The translations under genes were made by a program, and so were the position numbers. Below, one piece after another: positions 55,448 to 64,000 of a stretch of 64,000 nucleotides of DNA (position 1 is its first letter; each line of letters starts with the position of its first letter). The DNA is from Undibacterium hunanense. Lineage in GTDB: Bacteria; Pseudomonadota; Gammaproteobacteria; Burkholderiales; Burkholderiaceae_D. Location of the stretch: NCBI RefSeq assembly GCF_014284335.1, contig NZ_JACOGF010000011.1, positions 1 to 64,000 of the forward strand. The letters are read 5' to 3'. The notes below the pieces were generated by a model. That model ran no database searches. It saw nothing but the letters and a program-made list of their open reading frames with translations, and was not told the origin of the DNA.

Positions 55448-57676
55448 CTAACTATCCGTATCCGCTACCGAACCCAGGCTGTGCATCAAATGCTGCTGGG
55501 CGCAGAAACGCAATTGTTTTGCACGCACTTTCTTGCGTTCATAGCGGCCTTCAGAATCCAGTACCCAGGCATTCACATTGTCTTTCAGGTAGGGTTCCAG
55601 ACCTTCTGATATCACGCGTTTTTTCAGTGATTTTTCCAGTACCGGGAAAGCCACTTCAATGCGGCGGAACAGATTACGGTTCATCCAGTCAGCACTGGCC
55701 AGATGTACATCGTGTGCCAGGTCATTACGGAAGTAATAAATGCGGCTATGCTCAAGGAAGCGCCCAATAATCGAACGTACGCGTATATTTTCTGACAGAC
55801 CCGGTACGCCAGGGCGCAAGGCGCAGGCACCGCGTACGATCAAATCTATCTTCACGCCATCAGACGAGGCCGCATACAGGGCACGAATCACGGATTCATC
55901 CAGCAGGGCATTCATTTTTGCAATGATGCGGGCAGGGCGGCCCTCGCGGGCAATCCGTGCTTCATTGCGGATGGCCTTGATGATCTGCGGTTGCAGCGCA
56001 AAGGGGGCCAGCCACAGGTAATCGAGCTTCTTCGGTTTGGTCAGACCAGTCAGGTGAATGAAGACTTCATTCACTTCTGCTGCCATTTCAGGGTGGGCGG
56101 TCAATAAACCAAAGTCGGTATAGAAACGGGTAGTGGACGGGTGGTAATTTCCAGTTCCCAGATGGGCATAGTGACGCAACAGGCCACCTTCTTCACGGCG
56201 TATCACCAGCGCCAGTTTGGCATGGGTCTTCAGGCCGACCACACCGTATACAACCTGGGCACCGGCACGTTGCAACTTGTCTGCCCAGTTGATATTGGCT
56301 TCTTCATCGAAGCGCGCCATCAGTTCGACAATGACGGTGACTTCCTTACCCAGCCGGGCTGCCGTGATCAGGGATTCCATCAGGTCGGAATTCATGCCGG
56401 TACGATAAATCGTCTGCTTGATGGCAACCACGCTGGGGTCCAGTGATGCAGAGCGGATGAAATCAATCACGGTCTGGAAAGGCTGGAAGGGGTGATGCAA
56501 CAAGATGTCTTGCTTACGTAATAATGTGAATATGTCTGCATGCGCATATTTCACAATGGCTTTGGCAGAGAACGGTGGGAAGCGCAAATTTGCCTGCTTC
56601 ACATGGTCAACCAGTTCGCCCAGCCTGACCATATTCACCGGACCATCGACCGGATACAGACGGTCACTGTCGAGTGAAAACTGCTCCAGCAAGAAGCGCG
56701 ACAGGTTTTCCGGGCAGTTTTTGGCGACTTCCAGGCGCACGGCAGCGCCGAACTGGCGCGTTTGCAATTCGCCCTGCAGTGCCTGGCGCAGGTTTTTGAC
56801 TTCTTCTTCATCTACCCACAAATCGCTGTCACGGGTGACGCGGAATTGTGAGTAATATAAGACTTCACGTCCGTTGAATAAATCTTCAATATGCGAGTGA
56901 ATCACCGACGACAGCAGGCAGAAGGCCATGCCATTGTTTGACAGCTCATCCGGCAGCCGTATGATGCGAGGCAAGACGCGCGGTGCCTTGACGATGGCAA
57001 TGCCGGTGCCGCGACCAAATGCATCCTTGCCCGCCAGCGAGACGATGAAGTTCAGACTTTTGTTGACTACCTGCGGGAAGGGATGGGCCGGATCCAGGCC
57101 TATCGGCGTCAGCAGCGGGCGCACTTCACGTTCAAAATATGCTTTGACCCAGGCACGCTGCGCTTCATTGCGTTCTGAATGACGCAGCAGGTGTATGCCT
57201 TTTTTGGATAACTGGGGCAGGATTTCCTGGTTCAGCAGCTCATATTGTCTATGTGCTAACTGATGACATTCCTTGCTGATGCGCTCAAGCATGGCTTGAA
57301 AGGTCGGATGTTGTACCAGTTCACCATCGACGGTGTTCTGGGCCAGCAGGCTGGCTACCCTGACTTCAAAAAATTCATCCAGGTTACTACCGACGATACA
57401 CAGATATTTCAGTCGTTCCAGTAATGGAATGCTACGGTCTTCTGCCTGTGCCAGCACGCGCCAGTTAAAGGCGATTTGCGACATTTCACGGTCAAGGAAG
57501 ATGACGGAGCGTGACAGTTCAGCAGGCGCTTCCTTGACAGGCTTTGTCGCCTTGACAAGTTTTTCTGCTTTGGCTGGCTTCTCGACCGGCTTGTTTTCTG
57601 CAATGACTTCCTGTTTCATTTCTTCCGACGTGGTCGTTGAAGAGGGGGCTAGCTGGTTGGGCATAGGGTTTCGCAT
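55448..57676 (-). CDS. ppk1: Polyphosphate kinase 1
   Basis: 742 aa. Synthesises polyphosphate from ATP reversibly. N domain (SRSVIFLDREMSQIAFNWRVLAQAEDR), head domain, and two phospholipase D-like C domains. The phospho-accepting His lies in LKTHAKLALVIRR, and the second conserved His in AHDVHLASADW. A 60-residue Lys/Glu/Pro-rich N-terminal tail is unusual. The start: a GTG at 57703 coincides with the predicted transcription start, so the ATG at 57676 (or 57664) is used. A Pho box at 57726-57743 and TAAAAT at 57710-57715 control it; sixA follows. Confidence 0.95.
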   Translation of the reverse strand: MRNPMPNQLAPSSTTTSEEMKQEVIAENKPVEKPAKAEKLVKATKPVKEAPAELSRSVIFLDREMSQIAFNWRVLAQAEDRSIPLLERLKYLCIVGSNLDEFFEVRVASLLAQNTVDGELVQHPTFQAMLERISKECHQLAHRQYELLNQEILPQLSKKGIHLLRHSERNEAQRAWVKAYFEREVRPLLTPIGLDPAHPFPQVVNKSLNFIVSLAGKDAFGRGTGIAIVKAPRVLPRIIRLPDELSNNGMAFCLLSSVIHSHIEDLFNGREVLYYSQFRVTRDSDLWVDEEEVKNLRQALQGELQTRQFGAAVRLEVAKNCPENLSRFLLEQFSLDSDRLYPVDGPVNMVRLGELVDHVKQANLRFPPFSAKAIVKYAHADIFTLLRKQDILLHHPFQPFQTVIDFIRSASLDPSVVAIKQTIYRTGMNSDLMESLITAARLGKEVTVIVELMARFDEEANINWADKLQRAGAQVVYGVVGLKTHAKLALVIRREEGGLLRHYAHLGTGNYHPSTTRFYTDFGLLTAHPEMAAEVNEVFIHLTGLTKPKKLDYLWLAPFALQPQIIKAIRNEARIAREGRPARIIAKMNALLDESVIRALYAASSDGVKIDLIVRGACALRPGVPGLSENIRVRSIIGRFLEHSRIYYFRNDLAHDVHLASADWMNRNLFRRIEVAFPVLEKSLKKRVISEGLEPYLKDNVNAWVLDSEGRYERKKVRAKQLRFCAQQHLMHSLGSVADTDS

Positions 57677-57725
57677 GTCATAAAAGCCATCATATATATA
57701 CACGCTAGCATTTTAGTTGCCTTAC

Positions 57726-57743
57726 ATGACAAGTTTATGACAT
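57726..57743 (-). promoter_or_regulatory. Pho box of ppk
   Basis: On the minus strand ATGTCAT-AAAC-TTGTCAT (7-4-7), then 10 nt and TAAAAT (57710-57715) as -10. Spacing equals that of E. coli phoA. Confidence 0.85.
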
Positions 57744-57784
57744 AAAAATGGTAATAAATCCAATTATTTCATGGGTATTGCAGC

Positions 57785-57802
57785 ACGTCATAATCTTGTC
57801 AT
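57785..57802 (+). promoter_or_regulatory. Pho box of pstS
   Basis: ACGTCAT-AATC-TTGTCAT (7-4-7), then 10 nt and TACAGT (57813-57818) as -10. It diverges from the ppk Pho box 42 bp away, so both promoters share one control region. Confidence 0.85.
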
Positions 57803-57863
57803 ATTTGGCTTGTACAGTGCGCCTCGTAGTACTGAATACCTGTTATTTAACTCTGAGGTGAAC

Positions 57864-58907
57864 ATGCAAATCAAACGTGTTGTCAAAACTCTCATCGCTG
57901 CAATCGGCGTTGCTGTCACATTCGGCGCTGCTCAAGCTGCCGATATTACCGGCGCTGGCGCGACTTTCCCTTACCCAATTTATGCCAAATGGGCTGAAGC
58001 TTATAAAAAAGCCAGCGGTAACGGTTTGAATTACCAGTCTATCGGTTCTGGTGGCGGTATCAAGCAGATCAAAGCGAAAACTGTAGATTTTGGCGCGTCT
58101 GACATGCCATTGAAAGCAGAAGAACTCGACGCTGAAGGCCTGACACAGTTCCCAGCCATTATCGGTGGTGTGGTTCCTGTTGTAAATCTGGACGGTATCG
58201 CTGCAGGCAAAATGAAGATGACAGGTGATGTACTGGCCGCCATCTACATGGGCAAAATCACAAAATGGAATGCACCTGAAATCGCAGCCATCAACCCAGG
58301 CCTGAAACTGCCAGCAGAAGACATCACTGTCGTACACCGTTCTGACGGTTCCGGCACGACCTTCCTGTGGACTGATTACCTGAGCAAAGTCAATGCTGAC
58401 TTCAAAACAGCCGTAGGTTCTTCTACTGCCGTTAAATGGCCAGTTGGTGTAGGTGGCAAGGGCAATGAAGGCGTTGCTTCCAGCGTCAAGCAAATCAGAA
58501 ATTCTATCGGCTATGTTGAATATGCCTACGTCAAGAAAAACAAGATGACTTACACCTTGTTGAAAAATGCCGATGGCCAGTTTGCAGAACCTGATGATGA
58601 AAACTTCAAGGCTGCTGCTGCCGGTGCTGACTGGAGCAAAGCTCCTGGCATGTACCTGGTGCTGACTAACCAGCCTGGCAAAATCACCTGGCCTATCACT
58701 GGTGCTTCTTTCATCCTGATGCACAAAGCACAGGCTGATTCTGAAAAAGGCAAAGAAGTATTGAAATTCTTTGACTGGGCATTCAAAAACGGTGGCGCCA
58801 TGGCTGCTGAACTGGAATATGTGGCCCTGCCAGCACCGGTTGTCAAGCTGATCGAAGACAGCTGGAAAGCAAAAGTCAAAGACGGTTCCGGCAAGGCGCT
58901 GTGGTAA
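57864..58907 (+). CDS. pstS: Phosphate ABC transporter substrate-binding protein PstS
   Basis: 347 aa, periplasmic. Signal peptide (TLIAAIGVAVTFGAAQA|AD), then the phosphate-binding segments ITGAGATFPYPIY, IGSGGGIKQI, DFGASDMPL and HRSDGSGTTFLW, which hold the Ser/Thr/Asp ligands to phosphate. GAGGTG precedes the ATG at 57864; frames beginning at 57771 run through the promoter and are rejected. A hairpin after the stop may set it above pstCAB in expression. First gene of pstSCAB-phoU-phoB-phoR. Confidence 0.96.
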   Translation: MQIKRVVKTLIAAIGVAVTFGAAQAADITGAGATFPYPIYAKWAEAYKKASGNGLNYQSIGSGGGIKQIKAKTVDFGASDMPLKAEELDAEGLTQFPAIIGGVVPVVNLDGIAAGKMKMTGDVLAAIYMGKITKWNAPEIAAINPGLKLPAEDITVVHRSDGSGTTFLWTDYLSKVNADFKTAVGSSTAVKWPVGVGGKGNEGVASSVKQIRNSIGYVEYAYVKKNKMTYTLLKNADGQFAEPDDENFKAAAAGADWSKAPGMYLVLTNQPGKITWPITGASFILMHKAQADSEKGKEVLKFFDWAFKNGGAMAAELEYVALPAPVVKLIEDSWKAKVKDGSGKALW

Positions 58908-58950
58908 TAAAAAGCTTTAACCTGTTCAGAAATTGAACTAAACAGAATGA

Positions 58951-58976
58951 GGTAATCCGGGACTGCCCGGATTACC
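58951..58976 (+). promoter_or_regulatory. Intergenic hairpin between pstS and pstC
   Basis: GGTAATCCGGG (58951-58961) pairs perfectly with CCCGGATTACC (58966-58976), loop ACTG. No T-run. Such hairpins after a binding-protein gene usually protect its mRNA or stop part of the transcription. Confidence 0.65.
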
Positions 58977-58996
58977 TTCCGGTGGAAAAGACACCC

Positions 58997-60043
58997 ATGA
59001 CTACCCAAATGTCCTCCGTCAACATGACTGCACCAACTGCAATCCCACCCACAGCCAATATGGCACAGCAGCAGTCGAATCAGGTTGATTCGGTAAAAAT
59101 GGCTGCAGTGATGCGCCGTCAGCGCTGGCAAGATTTCTTTTTTCATAAACTGACCTTCGGTTTCGCCGCTTTTGTGATGGTGGTACTGGTCGGTATTATT
59201 ATTTCCCTGTTTCTGCGCTCCATTCCGGCGATGAAGGAATTCGGGTTGCCATTTATCTGGACGATAGAATGGGACCCTGTTAATGACAAGTTTGGCGGCA
59301 TGATCGCCATTGTTGGTACTCTGGTGACATCAATCATTGCATTGGTGATTGCTTTCCCTGTCAGTTTTGGTATTGCCTTGTTTCTGACAGAAATTTGTCC
59401 AAATTGGCTTAAGCGCCCTTTGGGTACAGCGATTGAATTGCTGGCAGGCGTGCCCAGTATTATTTACGGTATGTGGGGTTTGTTTGTATTTGCCCCATTG
59501 TTTTCACAGTATGTGCAGCCCGTGTTGGCGGCAACGCTGGGCAAACTGCCGGTCATCGGTGTTTTATTTTCAGGTGCGATGATAGGCATGGGCATGCTCT
59601 CTGCCGGGATAGTTCTGGCAATCATGATTATTCCGTTCATCTCTTCAGTGATGCGTGACGTGTTTGAAGTCGTGCCACCGGTACTGAAAGAATCTGCTTA
59701 CGGTCTTGGCTGCACCAAGTGGGAAGTGGTACGCAAGATCGTGCTGCCATACACAAAGATTGGTGTAGTCGGTGGTGTCATGCTGGGTCTGGGTCGTGCA
59801 CTGGGTGAAACCATGGCAATTACCTTCATGATCGGTAATTCACATCATCTGTCCTGGTCATTGTTCGCCGCTGGAAATAGTATCGCTTCAACTCTGGCGA
59901 ATGAATTTGCAGAAGCAGAAACAGTCTTGCACACATCCTCATTGTTCTTGCTTGGCCTGATTTTGTTTGTCATTACTTTCATTGTATTGTCTGCTGCCAA
60001 ACTGATGTTGCTGGGCTTGTCCAGAAAAGAAGGAGCCAAATAA
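58997..60043 (+). CDS. pstC: Phosphate ABC transporter permease PstC
   Basis: 348 aa, inner membrane, six helices after an N-terminal cytoplasmic stretch rich in Met/Thr/Gln. The permease loop EAA motif is seen as [21 protein letters not shown], and [11 protein letters not shown] is typical of PstC. The ATG at 58997 (GGTGGAA upstream) is preferred to the GTG at 58982. It forms the channel with PstA and PstB. Stop and the pstA start overlap (TAATG). Confidence 0.94.
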   Translation: MTTQMSSVNMTAPTAIPPTANMAQQQSNQVDSVKMAAVMRRQRWQDFFFHKLTFGFAAFVMVVLVGIIISLFLRSIPAMKEFGLPFIWTIEWDPVNDKFGGMIAIVGTLVTSIIALVIAFPVSFGIALFLTEICPNWLKRPLGTAIELLAGVPSIIYGMWGLFVFAPLFSQYVQPVLAATLGKLPVIGVLFSGAMIGMGMLSAGIVLAIMIIPFISSVMRDVFEVVPPVLKESAYGLGCTKWEVVRKIVLPYTKIGVVGGVMLGLGRALGETMAITFMIGNSHHLSWSLFAAGNSIASTLANEFAEAETVLHTSSLFLLGLILFVITFIVLSAAKLMLLGLSRKEGAK

Positions 60044-60915
60044 TGGAAAACTCAACAATGCAATCTGCCAGCAATCCGGTTTATCGCCGTCGATTGCTCA
60101 TGCATAAACTGGGCATAGGCCTGTCGTCATTTGCCATGGCACTGGGTATATTCTTCCTGATGTGGATATTGTTTACCTTGATGACAAAAGGATTGAGTGC
60201 AGTCAACATCGCCATGTTCACCGAGTCGACACCTGCTCCCGGTAGTGATGGCGGCGGGTTGATGAATGCGATCTTTGGTAGTTTTGTGATGGTTGTCAGT
60301 GCAGCCGTGATCTCAACACCCATCGGTATCCTGGCCGGTATTTATCTGGCAGAGTACGGAGATAAAAGCTGGTTTGGTTTTGTCACGCGCTTTGTGACTG
60401 ACATCATGCTGTCCGCACCGTCGATTGTGATCGGCCTGTTTGTGTATGCGATCTATGTTGCTAACGTCAAGCATTTTTCTGGTTGGGCCGGCAGTATCGC
60501 CATCTCACTGATTGCCATTCCTGTCGTTGTCCGTACTACCGATAATATGCTGGGCCTGGTTCCGACCAGTTTGCGTGAAGCTGCATTTGCACTGGGCGCA
60601 CCACGCTGGAAAGTGGCTTTGCTGATACGTTTGCGTGCCGTAAAGGCCGGTGTGGTGACTGGTATCTTGTTGGCGGTTGCCCGTATTTCTGGTGAAACAG
60701 CGCCTTTGCTGTACACAGCCTTGAGCAATCAGTTCTTCAATGCCGACATGAACAAGCCTATGGCTAACTTGCCTATGGTAATTTATCAGTTTGCAATGAG
60801 TCCCTATGACAACTGGCGCGAGCTGGCCTGGGGTGGTGCCTTGCTGATTACTTTCAGCGTCCTCGGTTTGAATATTTTATCGCGTACTTTGTTTAACCAA
60901 AAAACACAGCATTAA
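60043..60915 (+). CDS. pstA: Phosphate ABC transporter permease PstA
   Basis: 290 aa, six helices. EAA loop [21 protein letters not shown] and the [28 protein letters not shown] segment mark PstA. AAGGAG lies just upstream of its ATG, which overlaps the pstC stop. Partner of PstC in the membrane channel. Confidence 0.94.
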   Translation: MENSTMQSASNPVYRRRLLMHKLGIGLSSFAMALGIFFLMWILFTLMTKGLSAVNIAMFTESTPAPGSDGGGLMNAIFGSFVMVVSAAVISTPIGILAGIYLAEYGDKSWFGFVTRFVTDIMLSAPSIVIGLFVYAIYVANVKHFSGWAGSIAISLIAIPVVVRTTDNMLGLVPTSLREAAFALGAPRWKVALLIRLRAVKAGVVTGILLAVARISGETAPLLYTALSNQFFNADMNKPMANLPMVIYQFAMSPYDNWRELAWGGALLITFSVLGLNILSRTLFNQKTQH

Positions 60916-60928
60916 TACTGGCCCCGAT

Positions 60929-61708
60929 ATGACTACTCCACAAGACAATCAACAGAAAAAAGCAATCGAAATCAGCGGGCTGAATTTCTTCTACGGTGCA
61001 ACACGCAGCCTGCGCGATATCAATCTGAATATTTACGATAAAAAAGTCACCGCTTTCATCGGTCCATCCGGTTGTGGCAAATCGACTTTGTTGCGTACTC
61101 TGAACCGTATGTATGATCTGTATCCAGGTCAGCGTGCTGAAGGTAATATCATTTACAACGGCAAAAACATCCTGGATGCCGATCAGGACATCAACCTGCT
61201 GCGCGCACGCGTTGGCATGGTGTTCCAGAAGCCTACGCCTTTCCCGATGTCGGTCTATGACAACATCGCCTTTGGTGTGCGTCTGTATGAAAACCTGTCC
61301 AAAGGTGAGATGGATGAACGTGTTGAATGGGCGTTGAAAAAAGCCGCTATCTGGACTGAAGTCAAAGACAAACTCAACAAGAGTGGTCTGAGCCTGTCCG
61401 GTGGTCAGCAACAGCGTCTGTGCATCGCCCGTGGTGTATCCGTCAGGCCGGAAGTGTTGTTGCTGGATGAGCCGACATCAGCACTGGATCCGATTTCTAC
61501 GGTGAAAATCGAAGAATTGATCAATGAGCTGAAAGAAGAATACACCATCGCCATCGTTACCCATAATATGCAACAGGCGGCGCGTTGTTCTGACTATACC
61601 GCCTATATGTACCTGGGCGAACTGGTCGAATTCGGTGAAACAGACCATATCTTCATGAACCCGGTGAAGAAAGAAACTCAAGACTATATAACTGGCCGTT
61701 TCGGCTAA
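60929..61708 (+). CDS. pstB: Phosphate ABC transporter ATPase PstB
   Basis: 259 aa. Walker [10 protein letters not shown] (about 45), Q-loop [10 protein letters not shown], signature [14 protein letters not shown], Walker [14 protein letters not shown] and His switch VTHNM. Drives phosphate uptake through PstC/PstA and, with PhoU, signals phosphate sufficiency to PhoR. A 41-bp hairpin (61724-61764) lies between pstB and phoU. Confidence 0.96.
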   Translation: MTTPQDNQQKKAIEISGLNFFYGATRSLRDINLNIYDKKVTAFIGPSGCGKSTLLRTLNRMYDLYPGQRAEGNIIYNGKNILDADQDINLLRARVGMVFQKPTPFPMSVYDNIAFGVRLYENLSKGEMDERVEWALKKAAIWTEVKDKLNKSGLSLSGGQQQRLCIARGVSVRPEVLLLDEPTSALDPISTVKIEELINELKEEYTIAIVTHNMQQAARCSDYTAYMYLGELVEFGETDHIFMNPVKKETQDYITGRFG

Positions 61709-61723
61709 GAAAACGATAGCTTG

Positions 61724-61764
61724 CCTTGTCTGTCGGCCCGCATGTGTGTGGGCCAGACACAAGG
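61724..61764 (+). promoter_or_regulatory. Intergenic hairpin between pstB and phoU
   Basis: CCTTGT (61724-61729) pairs with ACAAGG (61759-61764), and GGCCC (61735-61739) with GGGCC (61750-61754). No T-run follows, so it is more likely an mRNA stabiliser or processing site than a terminator. Confidence 0.5.
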
Positions 61765-61812
61765 CGGCATGGCGGTGTTTAATTATTGCAATTGCGAATT
61801 CAGGAGAAACCT

Positions 61813-62523
61813 GTGACAGGCGAACATTCCTCAAAACAATATGATATGGATCTGGAGACTATACGTTCCAAGGTCCTGTTGATGGGCGGCTTGGTAGAAA
61901 GCCATTTCCATGATGCGATGTCCTGCTTCCGTACAGGTAATGCTGAACAAGCTGAAGCAGTGATACAGTCTGATCTGGAAGTCAACCGGCTGGAAGTCAG
62001 TCTGGACGACATGTGCAGCCACCTGATTGTCAAACGTCAGCCTGCAGCGAATGATCTGCGTACTGTCATGGCGACTGGTAAAGTGATTACCGATCTCGAG
62101 CGCATTGGTGACGAGTCGACTAAAATTGCACGTATTTCCAGGGATGCGGCAACCAGCAAACGTGGTGCACCGATGTTCAGCGGCTATGAAACCGTTCGTG
62201 TACTGGCCAGCAGCGTGGCAGACATGCTGCATCAGGCGCTGGATGCCTTTGCCCGCCAGGACGGTGCCAAGGCTGTGCAGTTGATTGCACAGGATGCGAT
62301 TATCGACAATGATTTCCGTTCCATCATGCGTAATCTGATTACTTTCATGATGGAAGACCCATCTACGATATCATCCTCACTGAACGCCCTGTGGGTAGCG
62401 AAGGCGATAGAACGTATCGGTGATCATGCCAAGAATATTGCCGAGCATACGATTTATATCGTTGAAGGCAAAGACATTCGTCATTCCGACTATGTGACCA
62501 GCAAGCAGGAACAACAGAATTAA
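61813..62523 (+). CDS. phoU: Phosphate signalling protein PhoU
   Basis: 236 aa, all-helical with two PhoU repeats. The metal-binding motifs are DLERIGDESTKIA in repeat one and AIERIGDHAKNIAEH in repeat two. It connects PstB to PhoR and keeps the Pho response off when phosphate is plentiful. The start is GTG at 61813: AGGAG (61802-61806) is 6 nt upstream; a TTG at 61786 precedes the ribosome-binding site and is rejected. Confidence 0.94.
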   Translation: MTGEHSSKQYDMDLETIRSKVLLMGGLVESHFHDAMSCFRTGNAEQAEAVIQSDLEVNRLEVSLDDMCSHLIVKRQPAANDLRTVMATGKVITDLERIGDESTKIARISRDAATSKRGAPMFSGYETVRVLASSVADMLHQALDAFARQDGAKAVQLIAQDAIIDNDFRSIMRNLITFMMEDPSTISSSLNALWVAKAIERIGDHAKNIAEHTIYIVEGKDIRHSDYVTSKQEQQN

Positions 62524-62532
62524 TTATTGATA

Positions 62533-63219
62533 ATGGCTACAGACACAACAATACTCATTGTGGAAGATGAGCCGGCGATCGTGGAACTGGTGAGTTTTTC
62601 ACTGCGTGCTGCCGGCTGGAACACTTTTGCGGTCAACTCTACAGCAGAAGCCTGGGATTACTTGCAGCGCCGCACACCGCAACTGATTTTGCTGGACTGG
62701 ATGTTGCCAGATCAAAGTGGCTTGCGACTTTTGTCCAAGATACGTTCCGATCGTCAATTCAATGAAATCCCGGTCATCATGCTGACTGCGAAAAGCATGG
62801 AAGAAGACAAGATTGCCGGCCTCGATCATGGTGCTGACGATTACGTGACCAAGCCTTTTTCACCACGTGAACTGACTGCCCGGATCAAGGCGCTGTTGCG
62901 TCGCAAGAGTCCTGAACATGCACAAACTGCTCTGACTGCCGGGCCGGTAGTGCTTGATCCCGTCAGTTGCACGGTCAAGATTGAAGACAATAAGGTCGAT
63001 ATCGGCCACGCTGAATACAAATTGTTGAAATTCTTCATGGCCCACCCGGAGCGTGTATTTTCGCGCAGCCAGTTGCTGGACAAGGTCTGGGGCGATCATG
63101 TCGTCATTGAAGAACGAACTGTTGACGTGCATGTCTTGCGTCTGCGCAAAGTCTTGAAAAATGCCGAATCCCTGATCAAGACAGTACGTAGCGTAGGCTA
63201 TATGCTGTCTGAAAAATAA
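62533..63219 (+). CDS. phoB: Phosphate regulon response regulator PhoB
   Basis: 228 aa. Receiver domain (VEDEPAIVE; phospho-Asp in LILLDWMLPDQSG, about residue 53; Lys in TKPFSPREL) and OmpR-type winged helix ending WGDHVVIEERTVDVHVLRLRKVL and SVGYMLSEK, as in PhoB. It would bind the Pho boxes seen upstream of pstS, ppk and olsB. It starts 9 bp after phoU; its kinase phoR follows after 334 bp. Confidence 0.94.
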   Translation: MATDTTILIVEDEPAIVELVSFSLRAAGWNTFAVNSTAEAWDYLQRRTPQLILLDWMLPDQSGLRLLSKIRSDRQFNEIPVIMLTAKSMEEDKIAGLDHGADDYVTKPFSPRELTARIKALLRRKSPEHAQTALTAGPVVLDPVSCTVKIEDNKVDIGHAEYKLLKFFMAHPERVFSRSQLLDKVWGDHVVIEERTVDVHVLRLRKVLKNAESLIKTVRSVGYMLSEK

Positions 63220-63553
63220 GTGCAGCTACTCAGGCATATGCTGTCAGTCTGAGCATCATTTATGCGAATTACATCACTTCATCGTGGAGGGTTAGCAGCA
63301 AGCCATTTTGCTGCCTCCCTGCATCTGACTGCATCATCTCTTGCATCCGTGATTTTGCTTGCCATCGTTCATGGCAAGGATCATGAGAAAACACACCATT
63401 CTTTTTCAGATAGAGTAAGCTTGACAAGGTATCAAGTTCAACAAGCTTGGGCAGGCTGGACAGATGCCGGAAACAAGTTGAAAACAAGCCGGCTGTCGGC
63501 ATGACCTGGTACAAGTAGCCATCTATCATTCCAAGCAATATTCAGGATCATTC
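63220..63553 (+). other. 334-bp gap between phoB and phoR
   Basis: I see no convincing gene, promoter or terminator here. An 80-codon open frame (63262-63504) lacks a ribosome-binding site and protein-like features. Confidence 0.4.
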
Positions 63554-64000
63554 ATGTCACCACGCCTCATTTTCTGGATTTCTGCGTTTGTGCGTATTTT
63601 AGTCGTATTGATAGGAACTGCCTGTGCTGCCTATCTGTGGGGCGCTGTTACCGGTCTGTTGATAGGCATGGCCGGGCTGATTGGCCTGTTTTGTATCCAG
63701 CTGTTTTATCTGCAGCGCCTGGCGGACTGGCTGGACCATCCCAGCAGTTCGCGTTTGCCGGATGGCTGGGGCGCCTGGACTGATATTTTTTCTCGCTTGT
63801 ACAAACTGCGTCGCGGTGATGAAAAAAACCAGGCCGAGCTGGCGGAATGGCTAGCGCGTTTTCGCCAGGCCATGACTCTGTTGCCGGATGGCGTAGTCAT
63901 CATGGACGATGTATTGTTCCTCGAATGGTGCAATCCTGCTGCGGAAAGCCATCTGGGCCTGAGCCTGGCACAAGACAAGGGCATGCGCGTCACCAATCTG
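63554..64000 (+). CDS. phoR: Phosphate regulon sensor kinase PhoR (partial, cut by window end)
   Basis: The first 149 residues only; the histidine kinase core is beyond the window. Two hydrophobic segments at the N-terminus (FWISAFVRILVVLIGTACAA and LLIGMAGLIGLFCIQLFYL) and no large periplasmic domain fit PhoR, which senses phosphate through PstSCAB-PhoU. The start of a PAS domain follows (LLPDGVVIMDDVLFLEWCNPAAE). It is the cognate kinase of PhoB by position. Confidence 0.9.
   Translation, partial: MSPRLIFWISAFVRILVVLIGTACAAYLWGAVTGLLIGMAGLIGLFCIQLFYLQRLADWLDHPSSSRLPDGWGAWTDIFSRLYKLRRGDEKNQAELAEWLARFRQAMTLLPDGVVIMDDVLFLEWCNPAAESHLGLSLAQDKGMRVTNL

Noticed and set aside
57677..57703. GTG start of ppk at 57703
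   Set aside because: The Pho box and TAAAAT place the transcription start at about this base, leaving no leader.
63262..63504. Small gene between phoB and phoR
   Set aside because: No ribosome-binding site and no recognisable domain; composition looks non-coding.

Overview
The window reads as a chromosomal segment of a betaproteobacterium, most likely Burkholderiales/Oxalobacteraceae (Undibacterium-like). I infer this from the 5S rRNA, the RpoD and LysC types, the betaproteobacterial minor-pilin operon and a base composition near 50% G+C in most genes. No database search was possible, so the taxonomy is inference.

Layout. 1-160 is the 5S rRNA end of an rRNA operon and its terminator, followed by about 1 kb of palindromic and CACAGAG-type dispersed repeats. 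1.1-4.5 kb holds aqpZ, a DUF1415 gene, lysC and tRNA-Ser(GCU). 4.6-25.3 kb is a type I secretion island. It has a divergent glycosyltransferase, an HlyB-type ABC exporter, a lipoprotein, a decayed duplicate of the exporter 3' end, a small membrane protein, a 4115-residue RTX protein (N-terminal lipase-like domain, internal beta-propeller, tandem 81-residue repeats), HlyD and TolC. 25.4-32.4 kb is a complete minor-pilin operon (fimT/U-pilV-pilW-pilX-pilY1-pilY2-like-pilE) closed by a strong terminator. 32.5-41 kb holds a DHH phosphoesterase, a lipoprotein, an RstA/RstB-like two-component system, gmd plus a glycosyltransferase, a MipA/OmpV protein and small exported unknowns. 41-51 kb holds a TonB-dependent receptor, an orphan pilin, pnuC plus a nicotinamide riboside kinase, rpoD with a very long N-terminal extension, and two multiheme cytochromes c. 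51.1-52.2 kb holds a frameshifted remnant and a Lys/Ala/Pro-rich DNA-binding-type protein.

52.2-64 kb is largely a phosphate-starvation region. It contains olsB plus a PlcP/LpxH-like phosphoesterase behind a three-half-site Pho box array, ppk-sixA and pstSCAB-phoU-phoB-phoR diverging from a control region with one Pho box for each direction, and an unrelated EamA exporter. Together these would import phosphate, store or mobilise polyphosphate, sense phosphate through PhoU/PhoR/PhoB, and probably swap phospholipids for phosphorus-free ornithine lipids.

The most unusual items are four. First, the T1SS island: a lipase-headed giant RTX protein with two candidate self-protection genes and a recombination scar. 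Second, the Pho-controlled lipid-remodelling operon. Third, a promoter-hairpin-terminator unit in the rpoD leader that looks like a small RNA or attenuator. Fourth, the long extension of RpoD.
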